Position numbers and translations under genes: made by a program. A DNA stretch of 64,000 nt from Chalara sp. BL73 (Eukaryota > Ascomycota > Leotiomycetes > Helotiales). The stretch is taken from assembly GCA_918026815.1 (NCBI GenBank), contig CAKJVC010000182.1, positions 186,001 through 250,000 on the forward strand, read 5' to 3'. A model generated the notes under the pieces. The model had not been told where the DNA came from and made no database searches. It saw nothing but the letters and a program-made list of their open reading frames with translations. Positions 12,985-25,356 of this stretch are shown piece by piece; position 1 is the first letter of the stretch; the number at the start of each line of letters is the position of its first letter.

Positions 12985-14519
12985 GTTATCTATACAACGA
13001 CTATCTCATATAATTTCGTCCTTGTAGATCAGAATAGAAATGAATAGATAATTCTAGAGTTTAAAATAATGCACTTTTCTCAAAACAAAAACCGAAACCT
13101 TCCACGCTATGGGACAGCGCATTATGAACTTTTCCGTACCCTTCGCTTTTCCACCAAAGCCCATATCAAACATAAAATTCCTCTCTATCCAACGGATCCC
13201 TTTATTCTATGCATCCGTCTACTTATGCATCATATACTAAGCCTCTGAAACCATACTTTGAACTTGAACTTTTCTACTTCTACTCAAGATAATTCAGATG
13301 CATCAATATTTATGTAGATCATAATGTACTTAATATACTTCATCATAACATGAGTTCCAAGCAACCTTTGGACCTGGACTGAATAGCCGCGTCTTCCTTC
13401 CATACCTTGCCCCAAAACGACAACTCAAACAACAACAATTAATCCCCTATATCCCCCAACGACCAACACATCACATCGCTTTCGGTCTCCGCCCCCACGT
13501 ACGAAGATCATCCCGATCCAGCCATAAAATAAAGGCCCAAATAAGAGATAACAGAGCCAAATCCAACCTCGACACCCTTCATTTGCTAAACTATTAAGCT
13601 CATGCAAGGGCAAACCACAACATCCCAATCCCAAATCTCACCATGCAAAGCCGGGGCATCGCCAGGTTCCCGCGTACCAAGCGAATACCAGCTCATCTCT
13701 AGCCCCAGAACCCCAGATATACATGCCTACATACCCACATCCATATATATATATATATACATATACATACCACAGCACGCCTCACAACTCACATCCAACT
13801 CAACCCCCCCTCCTCAAGGACCCAAGAATCAGAAACGCCCCCCTCCCCCCCTCCACCCTTCACCAAAAAAAAAAAAAGGAATGAATAAAATAAAATAAAG
13901 GAAACGCCCGCCACATACCCAAGGCCATCTGCCCTTCTCCCTCCGTTACCCGGCCCCTCAAACCCTCAAACTCGCACACGGCACGGGGCGTCACGACGTC
14001 TCTGCTTAGCAGCCGTAAGGGTCCTGGGTTCTCTGCAGATACATACAAACGCACACACATATATTAATAAATTATGCCCTGAGCAGAGGGCGGGCGGGCA
14101 GGCAGGGCGCCGGATGTGCCGTCGCGGGATCGTTGTGGGGAGGTGACAATCGGTACTGGCCTGCATTTATGTAGTCTCGGGTGGTATACATTGGAACGTT
14201 GTCACATTGCAACTCATTATGCACTGGCAGACGAAGTAGTCTCATGCAACCATAATTAGTCACGGCATACTAAACGTCCCCCATCATTCAAGATCATGAA
14301 GAAAAACAAAGACATGGTTTATGTTTCATTCATTTAGACCATCGAAGCGAAATTGATCTATCTGTACAGTCGTATTTTATGTTGTACAGAAATATGTGAT
14401 TAAACAGCAGTACGCCATAATATGCTCCATTCCGTCTATCGCCGCAAAACCCAGATATCTGCTTGCTCTCTAATGCTGCTTACTATATCCATGCCTCAAA
14501 CGCTGTATATATGGTGCAT
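12985..14519. other. Intergenic region with low-complexity tracts
   Basis: 1.5 kb between the PKS stop and the GH17 stop. It holds an AT dinucleotide run (13743–13759), C-rich tracts and an A-run near 13865. I see no gene; open frames here are short and of biased composition. Confidence 0.6.
13743..13759. repeat. (AT)n microsatellite
   Basis: Alternating AT over about 17 bp, followed by ATAC-type imperfect units. It lies in intergenic DNA. Confidence 0.85.
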
Positions 14520-15905
14520 CTATGCCATGGCCATCAAGCCGGCGACAGCTGCCATTGCAGCGACTGCATAGCTGACGGTGGAGATGCTGGCAGCACCCGG
14601 GATACTTGTGCTGGAAGATCCGGCAGCTGAGAGATCATTAGTTCAAGATCCAAGATTACAGTGTAGAGACAACTTACCTGAGGTTCCAGACGCGGAGCTG
14701 TTTCCGTTGGATGCCCCAGAATTGGCGGTAGGGGCCGCTGTAGAAAATGTAGAGAATGAGGTTGAGGTGAAGACACCGGTGGAAACAGCGACTACGGTAG
14801 ATCCAGCTTCGTTGGTGCTAGTCCTGGTCTGAACAGAGGTGAGGACGGTCTCCGAAGCAATAACACTGGTGATCGTGCCGCTGCCAGATCCAGTTGTTGC
14901 AGATCCGCTGGAGCTGGAGGTTTGTGAAGCAGAACCAGAGGAAGAAGAAGATGGCTTGACAGCGGAGCAGGTCAGGTTGAAAAGGGGAGTGGTGTTGAGA
15001 GTCGTACCGACAATACCGAATTGGGGCTGGGAGGTAATATCGGTGTTGGCATCGACGAGAGTGTACCAGTAGACGTCAGTGTTTCCAAAGAGAGGGCATC
15101 CAACTTCATCCCAGTATGTCTTAGCATTCTTGGTGGATGCTTCAGCCTTAGCAGAAGTCTTTCCTCCAACGGGCCATCCAGTCTCGGTGATGATAACCGG
15201 CTTGCCTCCAGCAGCATTCTTGGTCACATCCAAAGCGGCCTGGAAGAGGGAGGCGCCGTTCTCGATGCCATTTGACTCAGTGGTCTGGAAATAGGGGAAG
15301 GTGTTCATGCCAAGGAAGTCACACTCTGCAATGACGGCGGCATTGGAACCGTTTTGCCATGCGGTCCAGGTATCGACGTGACCAACTGGAGCGGAAGATA
15401 GGCTTGTTCCCTTGATCGCTTCCTTGACCTGCTTGATGAACTTGGCAAGAACAGCGGGTCCTTGCCCAACACTGAGAGGGTCGTTTGCAAGGCCAGTTGG
15501 GGTGATTCTGTACAGATCCTCACTTCCGACGGAAATACCATTAACCAAGTCTGTGAAGTCGTCCCCGTATTTCTCGATAGCGTTTGTCAAGGCCTTGATC
15601 TCATTGTCAATGTTATCAGTGCCGGATGCCCACATTCCCAGCATCAGCTTCGTCTTGGAGGAGATGGCAGCCGGGATAGCCTCGATAGGGGTATTTGTTG
15701 TGCCGGCCTGGATGGTGGTGTATAATCTAGCACTGGTGAAAGCCCCGTTGGTGTTTGCGAGACCCTTTGCAGCCGAGAACTCTGCCTCGAAATCTGCTTG
15801 GAACTTGGCAGCTCCAGTTCTGGTGACGGCACCATAATTAAAACCCTGAGCAACAGCTGCAACCCCAGAGATGGAGGCCGCGAGGGCGAAAAGTGAAGAG
15901 TACAT
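14520..15905 (-). CDS. GPI-anchored GH17 endo-1,3-beta-glucanase (EglC-like)
   Basis: Proposed exons 14678–15905 and 14520–14626 (51-nt intron) give 444 residues. A signal peptide (about 1–18) leads into a GH17 barrel starting GFNYGAV. Candidate acid/base Glu129 lies in VGSED and nucleophile Glu241 in ITETGWP. A Ser/Thr-rich stalk of about 100 residues follows. The second exon supplies a small-residue region and a hydrophobic end (AVAAMAAVAGLMAMA) typical of a GPI-attachment signal. Without that exon the protein would lack the anchor. The enzyme should cut or transglycosylate beta-1,3-glucan in the cell wall. Length and layout fit the Aspergillus EglC type; the exact orthologue is not proven here. 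Confidence 0.93.
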
Positions 15906-16797
15906 GATGAATAGGAAAGTAACGAGTGTGGTGGGTTTTTTTAAGAAAAACCGGGAAGAGCGAGAAAAGAGAAGAAAGAAGAAGATGAGGAGAAAGGCAG
16001 CAAAGATTGGAATGTCGCTGTGACTGGATGATGGTGGGATGAAGAAGGAAGGGAAGGAAGAAAAGCGTAGACGCGAGGAGAATGGGAGTGTTTTGATGGG
16101 AAGCTTTGGAGCAGGGAGAGGGAGCAGGGAGCAGGGGGGCAGGGACCGGTGGCCAGGGACATGTGTTTGAATGGGACCGCCTAGTTAATAATAGCGTTCT
16201 TTTTCTCCTGATTTGGAGATTGGCCATGGGATTGGGCTTGGCATTGCTCATCGCTCATCTCTCACCAGCGATGACCAGGGCCGCCAGAACGGCACTTTCT
16301 GAATACGAAGGAGCACAAAAATCAAAAAATCCCTGGCTCTGTGCCTTGCTTGAGTGGGCCTCTTGCCTGCTAGAGAAAGGGGTAACCACGTTGATTGGCC
16401 GTGTGTTGGTCTTGGCAGGAACTAAAGCTTGTTTACCGGGGCAAAGCATCCACCTTTCCACTCACTGCCCGCCTTGGCTGGCCCAACCAGGCAATCTCTG
16501 CCTTGGAAAAATAAACTGGTCCAAGGAAACTGCATAACTTTCATAATTCACTATGCCCATCAACATAACATCACCCCCCCCCCCCGAACATGGGGAAGAC
16601 AGGGGAGATTTATTGAACGCGTGGTGGTCATTTGAAGTCAACACAAAGGTGGAAACGAATAAAGGATATTTTTGAGGCTTTGTTTTGATGCCACCAGGTG
16701 GTCCTAAATTCTACATATATGCATAACCCCCCATAACACCGCTCGCTGATGCTTGTGTTCCTGAACTCCATTCAAATGCCAATCCAATCCATCCTCC
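15906..16797. other. Intergenic, upstream of GH17 / downstream of ERO1
   Basis: 0.9 kb. The part next to the GH17 start is purine-rich on the plus strand (pyrimidine-rich in the gene's sense), common in highly expressed fungal promoters. A run of 12 C occurs at 16574–16585. No gene is seen. Confidence 0.6.
16574..16585 (+). repeat. C12 homopolymer
   Basis: Twelve consecutive C in intergenic DNA. No further function can be assigned. Confidence 0.9.
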
Positions 16798-18721
16798 TCA
16801 TAGCTCGTCTGGCCTGGGTCGATGGATTTCCCAGGATCGTGGGGAGACCGGCAATCCAAAGAAGAATTCCCAGAACCGAGATAGTTCGAGCACGAGAATC
16901 TCCCATCTACGCACCCGTTAGCCTTGTTCCATGTCATCTCCAAGGTTCAAAGTCAGTAGTACTTACATGTTTTTGGGGGCGCTGATCCAGCCCTTCATCA
17001 CATACTTGAACGCTCGAGTGAACAGGCTCAACTCCTTCCAGAAGTCGTCCGCAATGCTGCGTTTCTGCTTTTTCTCCCCTTCCTTAGCTGCAGCCTCCTC
17101 CCTTTCAAAGTCCTCAAAGTCCTTCTCCGTGGGATCGGGGTTATCGGGAATCACGTTGTGAGGTTTGATCACGCGATCAGGCATGCTCTTAAGATCAGAC
17201 TCCGCTGATTCAACTAAAGTCATGAATCTAAACTCGTTGATGGCGGACAGCGAATTCGAGATGCGTGCCAAGGTGTTGAAGAGGGCTACCAGCTCTGTTC
17301 TCTTCAGAACAGGTAAGTCTAGACTGTTGTTATCGTATTCGAACAAGACCTTTAGCGCCGCACCATATCCAGCAGTTTGGACCTTTCCCCATAATCGACA
17401 TTTATCACAACCTACACAGTCCATCATTCGGCTTACATTTCTGAACCGATTGCGGAAGTCTTCCTTCAAACTTGGACCTTCTCCGTTCTTGAACATAAGG
17501 CTCTCGTCAAATATCGGAGGTGCCTTCCCGGCTTGAGATAACAGTGCTTGCACTTTTGCCTTGGTCTCTCTATCCTGTGCTGGATCACCGGAACAGAAGG
17601 TGTAATCTTTTAAAGAAGGCCCTAGTTTTGTGACTGCTCGAAGAACCAGAGCATAATTGAAATATAGATTCGAGACCCTATCAGCGTGGGAGTGAAGTCG
17701 GTCCTTATAGCATTGTAGATTTGGTCCCCATTCTCCTGTCGTTTGATTCAAATATTCCCAGCATAGATGCGTGCTGATAGATGTGTGCATGCCGGATATG
17801 ACTCGGTAAAAGACTCGCTTCTCCAGACATTCCGCTTCATGCTCCAGGCCCGTCTCTGCAACGAAAGGTGTATTTGGCGAAAGCTTCTGGGTTTCGCGTA
17901 GTGCTTCCTGCCTTCCACGCTCCTCTAGGACGGATTTTAGCTCAAAGCCTGCAGGCCCACGGTTCGGGGTCTGAGGCATACCGAGTGATGCTGACTTCGG
18001 GAACGAAGATCTGGAGAAGCAGTTCTCCTTATAAATTGAGTCCCAAACCTGGTGCGCTCCAGCTCCTGCGTAACCTGTGAAGCGCTCCGGGTTGTCTACC
18101 AAGCTCACATAGTCTCCTTTTGCGCTTGCGCTCTCGTCCTCGGGGACGCAATAATCCCGTTCGTCACATTCATCGTCGTATTCTACCACACAGCTCTCGC
18201 CCACATCATCTCCCAATGACCCTTGTAATGGCTTTTCCGGCCCACGCTCTTCTTGGAGTCGTTTTCCAGGATGGCTAGCTTTCGGACCTTCTAACTTTCC
18301 TAATTCCTCGGCTCTCCACACCAGCGGAATATCAGCTTCATTGTCTAAAGTGTTCACCGCGCAAGCAATATTGCCGCACATGCCCTCATTGTCGCTCCAG
18401 AACGGACATTCTTTCCCAAACAGATTCAATCGGTAATATGAAAAAAAATCTGTTTTCTGGGTGATATCTAGAAGGGCAGGTTTAAGTTCCGCATTAAGGT
18501 CATCGAGAGTCGAATATGAGGCGCAGGCGTCAGAGACGATTGCTGTAGGAGATATCTGAAAGGCATTAGACAAGCATGCCAAAAAGAAAAGTAGAAGAGC
18601 GTACCGCGCAAACATCTGGTCCAGGATGTGTAATTCTGGAAGCGCCTTTGGAATCTCCTGCGTGAGACGTCCCCAGCAAGGCGAAGACTGCGAGATAAAA
18701 GACTCTCGCGGCGGACTTCAT
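16798..18721 (-). CDS. ERO1: Endoplasmic oxidoreductin ERO1
   Basis: Proposed exons are 18605–18721, 16967–18555 and 16798–16906, giving 604 residues. ERO1 is the ER flavoprotein thiol oxidase that re-oxidises protein disulfide isomerase. A signal peptide (MKSAARVFYLAVFALLG) precedes the conserved first Cys and ISPTAIVSDACASY. The shuttle-type pair lies in EGMCGNIAC and the active-site pair in CVGCDKC, with KECPFW upstream. The first intron (49 nt) happens to contain an ATG and a hydrophobic in-frame stretch, so a naive model would start at 18615; I chose the spliced start because it restores the conserved N-terminal Cys. The last intron adds a C-terminal tail ending PDEL, resembling an ER-retrieval signal. 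The gene is convergent with nothing; CKS1 lies upstream on the same strand. Confidence 0.95.
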
Positions 18722-19669
18722 CTTGTCATAAGACCTGTTCTTTATGCTTAACGAATGCCGTATTTAGCCAAGTTGATTAATGGCTATATGTTGATGTCTT
18801 GAGGTGGGGTGGTCTGGACAAGACTCGATCAAAGAGAATGTGTTATTGAGCCCTTGACGCCACACCTATGAAAGGCAATGGATATGTGGAAAATATGTAC
18901 AATGTGTGGTCGATACAGTATGTATAATTCTTCAAAAAACATCAATATTCAATTGTGCCTCAGAGAGTTCAAATATGTCGGTAATGAAAATAATCGATTT
19001 CGGCCGGCCGGGACATTATTACCGAAGATGTGTCCAATTTGAAATCCGAAAGTATCAAACCACAAGTCACCCCAGGAATTGTCTGCGCCTATCGTAAAGT
19101 TTGGCTTGGCAGGCTAAGGCTTTTTTACCCGTTCCTGGTGGTGCAGTCATGGTGCTGCATTTAGAAACTCGAAATTCGCAGCCCGTCATACTTCAGCCTC
19201 GCCCTCAGCCTGCCTTTGCGGTGCAGCTAATGAAAAAGCCAATCAAGACTCACAAAACCTTTGGAGACTTAGAATCTATGCATTGGTACAAGCAAGACAT
19301 GAAGTAAATTTCCATCTACTAGTAAAGTGCAGCCCAATGCAATGAAGAGAAGAGCATATCAACAAAGTGAGGCGGTTGTAGGTTCTTGGGGTCACAACTT
19401 TGAGGAATCCTACCTTACAACCCGAGATCAGATATCACACCAGGAACACATCACACCACATTCAAGCCATCGTATGCTTCTGAGAAAGGCATATTTATTA
19501 TTCCTATTCTAATGCATGAATAGACCATCCCATGCCATCAAGCCGTAGTTGATATGTGGGAGACATAATTCGTAAATATCGTCAAAGCCATGCGCCGTTA
19601 CTATTCTTGCGCCGATGCATCAGAGAACCGCCAAAGCCAAATCAAATATGAGCAAGAAATCCCAGGTAT
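18722..19669. other. Intergenic, ERO1 upstream region / CKS1 downstream
   Basis: 0.95 kb without a supportable gene. I looked for tRNA and unfolded-protein-response elements by eye and saw no clear match. Confidence 0.5.
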
Positions 19670-20168
19670 CTATTGGCCGGCCTGGAAGTTGAGCGGTCTC
19701 CTGGAAATTTCATTAGCAAATTACAATGGAAGACAAGATCAGCTGCTTACTTGAAAAGTAAAATGTGTGGCTCTGGCTCGTGGACTTCATAATGTACCCA
19801 TCCAAGACTCTGCCGGAAGAATTAGCAGATCATCATTGAAAATTAATCATCCTTGGCCGACCTGAGTAATGCCCATTCCCCTCCACTCTTCCTCCCACAA
19901 CAACTTTAATGTACCCTTTTGAGCATCATGATAATCCTTTGGAATCGCCTTCAACATGTTCTTTGGCAGCTGCACATGCCGATACTCATTCTCGTCGTCA
20001 CTGTATCTAATGCAGGAGTCAGATATATTGCACATCTTCTGGGAAGTGGAGAATAATCAACCTGCTCGAGTAATGAATTGAGTCCTGAAACTCATCCAGG
20101 CGGGCTTTCTCAGAGTCGCTAAGTGGCCGGGGGACCTTATTTCTCCTAGAGGTATCTATGTCGGACAT
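19670..20168 (-). CDS. CKS1: Cyclin-dependent kinase regulatory subunit CKS1/Suc1
   Basis: Four short proposed exons (20062–20168, 19862–20006, 19751–19809, 19670–19700) encode 113 residues. The protein contains the whole CKS fold: [20 protein letters not shown], then the [10 protein letters not shown] stretch, the [20 protein letters not shown] region and the hinge [13 protein letters not shown]. This small protein binds Cdc28/Cdk1 and phosphorylated substrates and promotes multisite phosphorylation and cell-cycle progression. All three introns are 50–55 nt, and each must be removed to rebuild the family sequence. The start ATG (MSDIDTSRR) is the first in frame. The gene diverges from RSC4 across 0.8 kb. 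Confidence 0.96.
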
Positions 20169-20976
20169 TTTGTTGCTTTGAGTGTAGGCAGACTAGTTGT
20201 CTAGGATTGCGCGTGTAAAACGCAAGGTCGAAATGTATAGAGGTGTATTCCCGTGCAAGACAACCTCTACCCAGGTACGGTTGACTCCTTGCGCAAAAAG
20301 TTATCCTGACAAGAGCAAATGGTTGTCGGGCCTGAGTCAATGGAGCACACGATCAGGTTACCAAATCGAGGCTCCAAATAACTCGAAAGAGGGTCGATCT
20401 CTTTTGCACGAGCAAATTGACAGAAACGAGTGAAGTGTGAACAGCGGCAGATGCTAGAATCGGGGCAGAGAGCGTGGCTTGCAAGTTGGTGCTATTCAAA
20501 GATTGCAGTATTGAGTAGACTGAGGTTTTGTTTACTTTCAGGGCCCTCACTACTTTGCAGGGTGGGGTTTAGCGTCCACGGGCTGGTCACGAGAAAGATT
20601 AATGCCTTGTGTCTCAGGTGTCAAGACACAATCATGAGGATCTTTTGGATGCTGGCGTGTTATTTGACTTTGATGAATAATATATTTGGTGAAATTTCTA
20701 CATTGCAATAAATATTAATCCAATAGGGCATACCCGCTAATTGTCACATTTTCTTCAACACGTAGACGGAAAAGTGTCGGCTGGTGGTCATCCAAATCGC
20801 AGTTTGGTTGGTACGAAAACAGGGGTCACTTACTCCAGTTTGCATCGCGCACTTCACCATCAGCGAACAGACGCGACGCCTTTCAACGAAGCATTGCGCC
20901 CTCAGCGACCCTTTATCCTCGACGAAAATTGCTTGCATGGTCGAACAGCGCATACGCGACTTCGAATTCGCCCATC
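20169..20976. other. Divergent intergenic region, CKS1 / RSC4
   Basis: 0.8 kb with the two promoters back to back. Open frames present lack any recognisable protein signature. No gene is called. Confidence 0.55.
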
Positions 20977-23469
20977 ATGCCCGAGTACAAGCGAAAGGTC
21001 AATGGGGCCGATAGAGTTGCCGCAGACGAGCTTGACGATCGCGGATCAAAGAGGCGGAAGCTTCCAGGTGTGAGTATAAATTTACACTTCATGTGGGGAG
21101 TCTGCGCAAGTTGTCGTGGTTGTTGTGGTTGAATTTATCGAGTTCACAGCGCGACAGCCAAAGTGCAGGGTACCTGGCCCGCAACAACAACACTACCTCA
21201 ATCGCACCTAGGTGTCGAGCATAATAATAATACTTGACATGCTAGAGCGCAAGGCTGACAATAATAGGACAACTTGGGTTCCTCGAAGGGCGAATCGCCC
21301 GAATCCACCAGAATCGAGGGTCTAAAGGCACTGGAACACATCAGGACGATTACCGATAAAAGGTATGAGAGTTCAATTGCTGCGATAGTCACTACCAGTC
21401 TCTCGTAGCCTTGCCTGCGGGTATTCAACGGGTTAACTCTCTGAACCATCCCAACGGCCCTAATTCTCTCTCGACAGCAAACATTTTGAATTTTTACTGA
21501 CAATTTCTATAGTGGACGAAAGATCCATACAGCTTTTTTATCGCTGCCAAATAAACGCACGCTCCCCGAATACTACAAAGTCATAAAGCTGCCAATCTCC
21601 ATAGAAACCCTCGAGAATAAGCTAAAACGAAATGAATTTGCTACTCTTACTGATTTCGAAAGCCATTTTAAACGAATGGTAACAAATGCCAAGGAGTTCA
21701 ACGAGAAAGGGTCACAGATATATGAGGATGCTGAACGGCTACGCAAAGGTTTTAGTAACTACATAACCAAGGTTAATCCAGCTTATAAGGTTCACGGTTT
21801 CCAAGTACACGCCGTTGCTGTACCAGGAGACGAGAGTGATGAGGACGAAGATGCTGACTCCGATCAAGAGGACGATGAGGAATCCGACGTAGAGGAAGCA
21901 ATTCCGGCGAAGAAAGGCAGAGGTCGGGGATCGAAGAACACTGCGTCGAGGAAAAGTGTTACACCGTCATTGTCAGAGTCAAAATATGCCGGGAAATCTT
22001 TCGCCGGCCTGAACTTCCAGCAGGCACAAGAGAAGATTGTTGAAGACGTGATACAACACAAAGAGGAACCGAGGTGGGTGGCCTCACATTACGCATACTT
22101 CATATGCTAACCTGAATTAGTGACCCCTATAAAACCTTTGAAGTCTTCATTGAATTGCCGCCTAAGAGTTTGAAGGATTATTATGCAGTGATCACTCAGC
22201 CAAGATCTTTGAATACATTATGGCAACAAGTTAGGGGCGTCGATATTGATAAAAAAGGCAGCGAAGCGTCAGGTGTATCGAAGTTTGGCAGCTGGGAGGA
22301 ATTTGAAGCAGAAGCTTCCATTATATGGACAAATGCATGCCATTATAACGAGGATGGCAGTGAAATCTTTGAACTAGCGAAGGAATTGGAGGTTTGTCTT
22401 GCTATCTCCATTTGTCAAGCAAACTAACTCGTGTAGGTTTTCTTTCTTGAGCGCCTGGAAAAGGCGAAAAAGATTGTAGCTGGCCCTAAAAAGATTATGT
22501 TAAAGCTTGGTGGCAACAAGGCTCCTCAACCAGCGCCGTCACAGAATCCGAAAATTACCCTAAAGATGCCCGGTCAAAAGGCAAGTCCTGCTCCGCAGGC
22601 CGATGATAGCAATGGAGCCTCTGGCACTCCTCCAGCTGCGAATGGCACAAGCCGAAGAAATCCATTTGGAGGCTCTGTCTCAGGTGCCACTCCACTCCCT
22701 CTGGATCAGCTTGAAAGAGCGAGGAGCATGTCAGGATCTGTGGCATCCCCCACTAACTCTGCTGGTGGACCGGTGAAGAATGAGGAAGGATCGGCCAACT
22801 CGCCTGCTCTCGCTCCAAATGCTACTTATCGTGCGTCCAGTCAAGCTGTATCAACTCCGGGTCTTAACGGAGCTGGCATGCCGCCGCCATTGACACCTTC
22901 ACAAAGTTTCGGCCAGGCTGGATATACTCAGCCTTTTCATCAACAATATCAAGTACAGAATTCTCTCGAGTCTAAATTCCGACCGGAAGGCAAGAGTAAG
23001 TCTTTGCTAAGCTTTCTATTCAGCAATGTTTGCTAATGATTTAGATGCTTCGGACGCAATGATCACAAACTTGAGTTTGTCGTCACATCCTGGCCTCAAC
23101 ATTACAAAGCATTTCAAGATGGATCTCCCTGCATCTCCAACCTTGACTCAGCAGTCCATTACAATCAACCTTCCTTCTACACACTACTACCTTCAAATTA
23201 AACCTACAATCGCGGAATCTCTGCTTCAACGCCAACATAAGCTGTTCATTACCTTGAACACCCAGCGCTTACACGCCATGCCCTTGCTGCCAGGTCACTC
23301 ACTCGACCCACGGCATCCATTGTTTGAAGGCCGCCTGACACCTGGTGTCAATAGACTAGAAGTAGAGATCATTGCTGCCTTGCCTAAAGACGCAGCTAAG
23401 CTACCTGGTGGACAAGACACGGAGTTAGAGAAGATCACAGTTTTTGCTAATCTCCTCAGAGCAGTATAA
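20977..23469 (+). CDS. RSC4: RSC chromatin-remodelling complex subunit, tandem bromodomain (Rsc4-like)
   Basis: Proposed exons are 20977–21069, 21268–21362, 21513–22073, 22121–22391, 22437–22995 and 23045–23469, giving 667 residues. A basic N-terminus (MPEYKRKVNG) is followed by bromodomain 1 (LPEYYKVIKLPIS and NAKEFNEKGSQIYEDA), a strongly acidic stretch, and bromodomain 2 (LKDYYAVITQPRSL and NACHYNEDGSEIFELA). A Pro/Ser/Gln-rich linker leads to a C-terminal beta-rich domain. The paired bromodomains and C-terminal domain are the Rsc4 layout; Rsc4 reads acetylated histone H3 for the RSC remodeller. The first two introns (198 and 150 nt) are long for this window. The start is the first ATG giving the conserved basic end. 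Confidence 0.88.
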
Positions 23470-25356
23470 GAGGACAGTTTTTACATTGGCTCTTTTGGCG
23501 GCAGGAGTTTGGTGGGATTTCGGACTGGAAATATCAATGTTGACATGTCGGACCTGTAACTGTAGTAGTACACGGCGATAGATAATGCCGATTGTATGTG
23601 CAAAATCTAAATTGGCTGATTCTAGAAAGGCAAGTGTATTAATGTCTAAGTGGTCGTGTCAGTTCGTAGGCTTTTGCACAAGGAAGAGAGCATGAGAGCA
23701 TGCATAAGCAGAGCTGGACAGACTTCATTTGCTCAAATAGCGATTATTCTCACTTAAAACATTCCTACCGGCATAACGTTAGAGTAAGTCATATTGTGTT
23801 TCCTTTCGATGCAGTCACTTCCCGGCTGCCTTTACGTTTCTGAAATTTGTTCTAGGGATATGAGTCCTAAATTTCCTCCCTCTCTTCGAACGGGCCTCGA
23901 TATAAACCTCATTCACCCTCAAACCCGCTGACGTCCCAGTATCCGGGTGCGTGAACCGGGACGGCGTACCCATCGGAGAGACATTGATTTCATCTCCCTC
24001 TTCCGATTCTAATTACTGAGCGATTAATAAGGCTTTCAACCCAAACAAACGTCCTCGAAAGATGATTTTAAAAATACCATCCTTTGGCAACCCTATCTTC
24101 TCACCTAACCCGGCAAATTGATCAAAACTCCGCATCCAGGGAGTTCCGCCTCCGTCAGCCGCACTCGTTCCAAGCAACTTCTCTACAATCGCCCCTCTGC
24201 AGTTCCACAATCTGTCAATTCCGTCTGATGTACGCCAGGGATTCTGATCTTTCGAAGGCTACTGTATCTGGCGTTTACTCATAGAGCGACGGGCCGAGCC
24301 CAGGCTGGATTCGGCAAGCAATGGATTGGACGATGGTGTAGCCCGACGGCGGGGTGAATCGTCACGTATCAAACCCCAGCTTTCAACAGCTTTGAGCATC
24401 CTCAATCAACTGGAGTGAGAGGGACTTGAGCTTGGAGATGATGAGAAGGGTGTCGTAACATATATCTTGCTGGATGACGAGGACTAGGATTTTGCGGTAG
24501 GCAACACTATGTTCTCAAGAACCGGTTGTGGTAACTGATTCAGGATATCGCACTTGGCACATTTGCTGCCGTGAATGGTATATGTGTCCGGGATGGGAGA
24601 AGGTAGTCACTGGAGAATTGACCATACTGAGGTACATCTATCAGGAGACTGTAACGGAAAATGCAAAGAAAAATACATAATGAAATATAAACTTGTGCAT
24701 TATAAGTTCGTGCCGACTCAGTTTTATTGACTGAAGAAACTCAAAGACTTCCTTTCGTAGTTAAGCAGCAATAAAGCAGGACTCTTCTTTCTAGCAACTT
24801 CTACTCTATGGATAGCTAGACAAACAGGCACAGCAAGCCGAGAGGAAGCCCTGCCTGACTAGACTGTCGTCAGAGAACCATTTTAAAGGATGGCTAGCCG
24901 TAGAATGGGGGATAAGCTACAGTTAGAGTCTGGCGCTCTCTATTATCAGCACTGGTTATGTACTAGTTGTCACCCATGCAGTTATTGAATCCACTAGATT
25001 GTTGAATGGCCGTTCTCCTTAGGGGCAATGATCCTGCTAGTTAATGGTTAAAGAAATAAAATATGATCTTTAGCTTAGACAATTAAGATCTACTTTGTCA
25101 AGATACTCTAAAAGGTGTCTTCTTATATATCATCTGCTCTCTTTGGATTGGTTCGTCGGATGTGAACCCCATGACACGTGATTGTGGTGGAGCCAATAGC
25201 CGAATACGTTAGTGGCGGATTGGATTTTCTTATCCACACTTGAGAAAAAAGATCGAGGGTCGCTTCATTTATTTTGCCTTCCCTCCTACCTGATTCTTCT
25301 CCCCAGAGTCCTGTTCTCTACCACATCAACAATCTAGAACAGCAACAATCGCAAAT
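23470..25356. other. Intergenic region containing a decayed coding remnant
   Basis: 1.9 kb between RSC4 and the Hsp70 gene. The minus strand from 23815 to 24483 carries a broken frame listed as a pseudogene. The rest, including 0.8 kb upstream of the Hsp70 ATG, shows no gene. A CACGTG E-box-like site occurs near 25175–25180. Confidence 0.5.
23815..24483 (-). pseudogene. Probable decayed protein-coding remnant
   Basis: One minus-strand frame stays open in blocks 24409–24483, 24262–24405, 24016–24258 and 23818–24012. It is broken only by TGA (24406–24408), TAG (24259–24261) and TAA (24013–24015). The conceptual protein has a believable composition: Ser-rich start, then VESWGLIRDD, GIDRLWNCRG, FDQFAGLGEKIGL and VNEVYIEARSKRGRKFRTHI. 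The TAG and TAA each need one C-to-T change from a Gln codon in CpA context, and the TGA needs one from CGA, as RIP or cytosine decay would give. No intron of workable length removes the stops. I do not recognise the family. Chance open frames remain possible. Confidence 0.35.

Noticed and set aside
18556..18615. ERO1 start at the ATG at 18615
   Set aside because: This ATG precedes an intron; splicing from the upstream ATG restores the conserved first Cys and a normal signal peptide. Kept only as an isoform idea.
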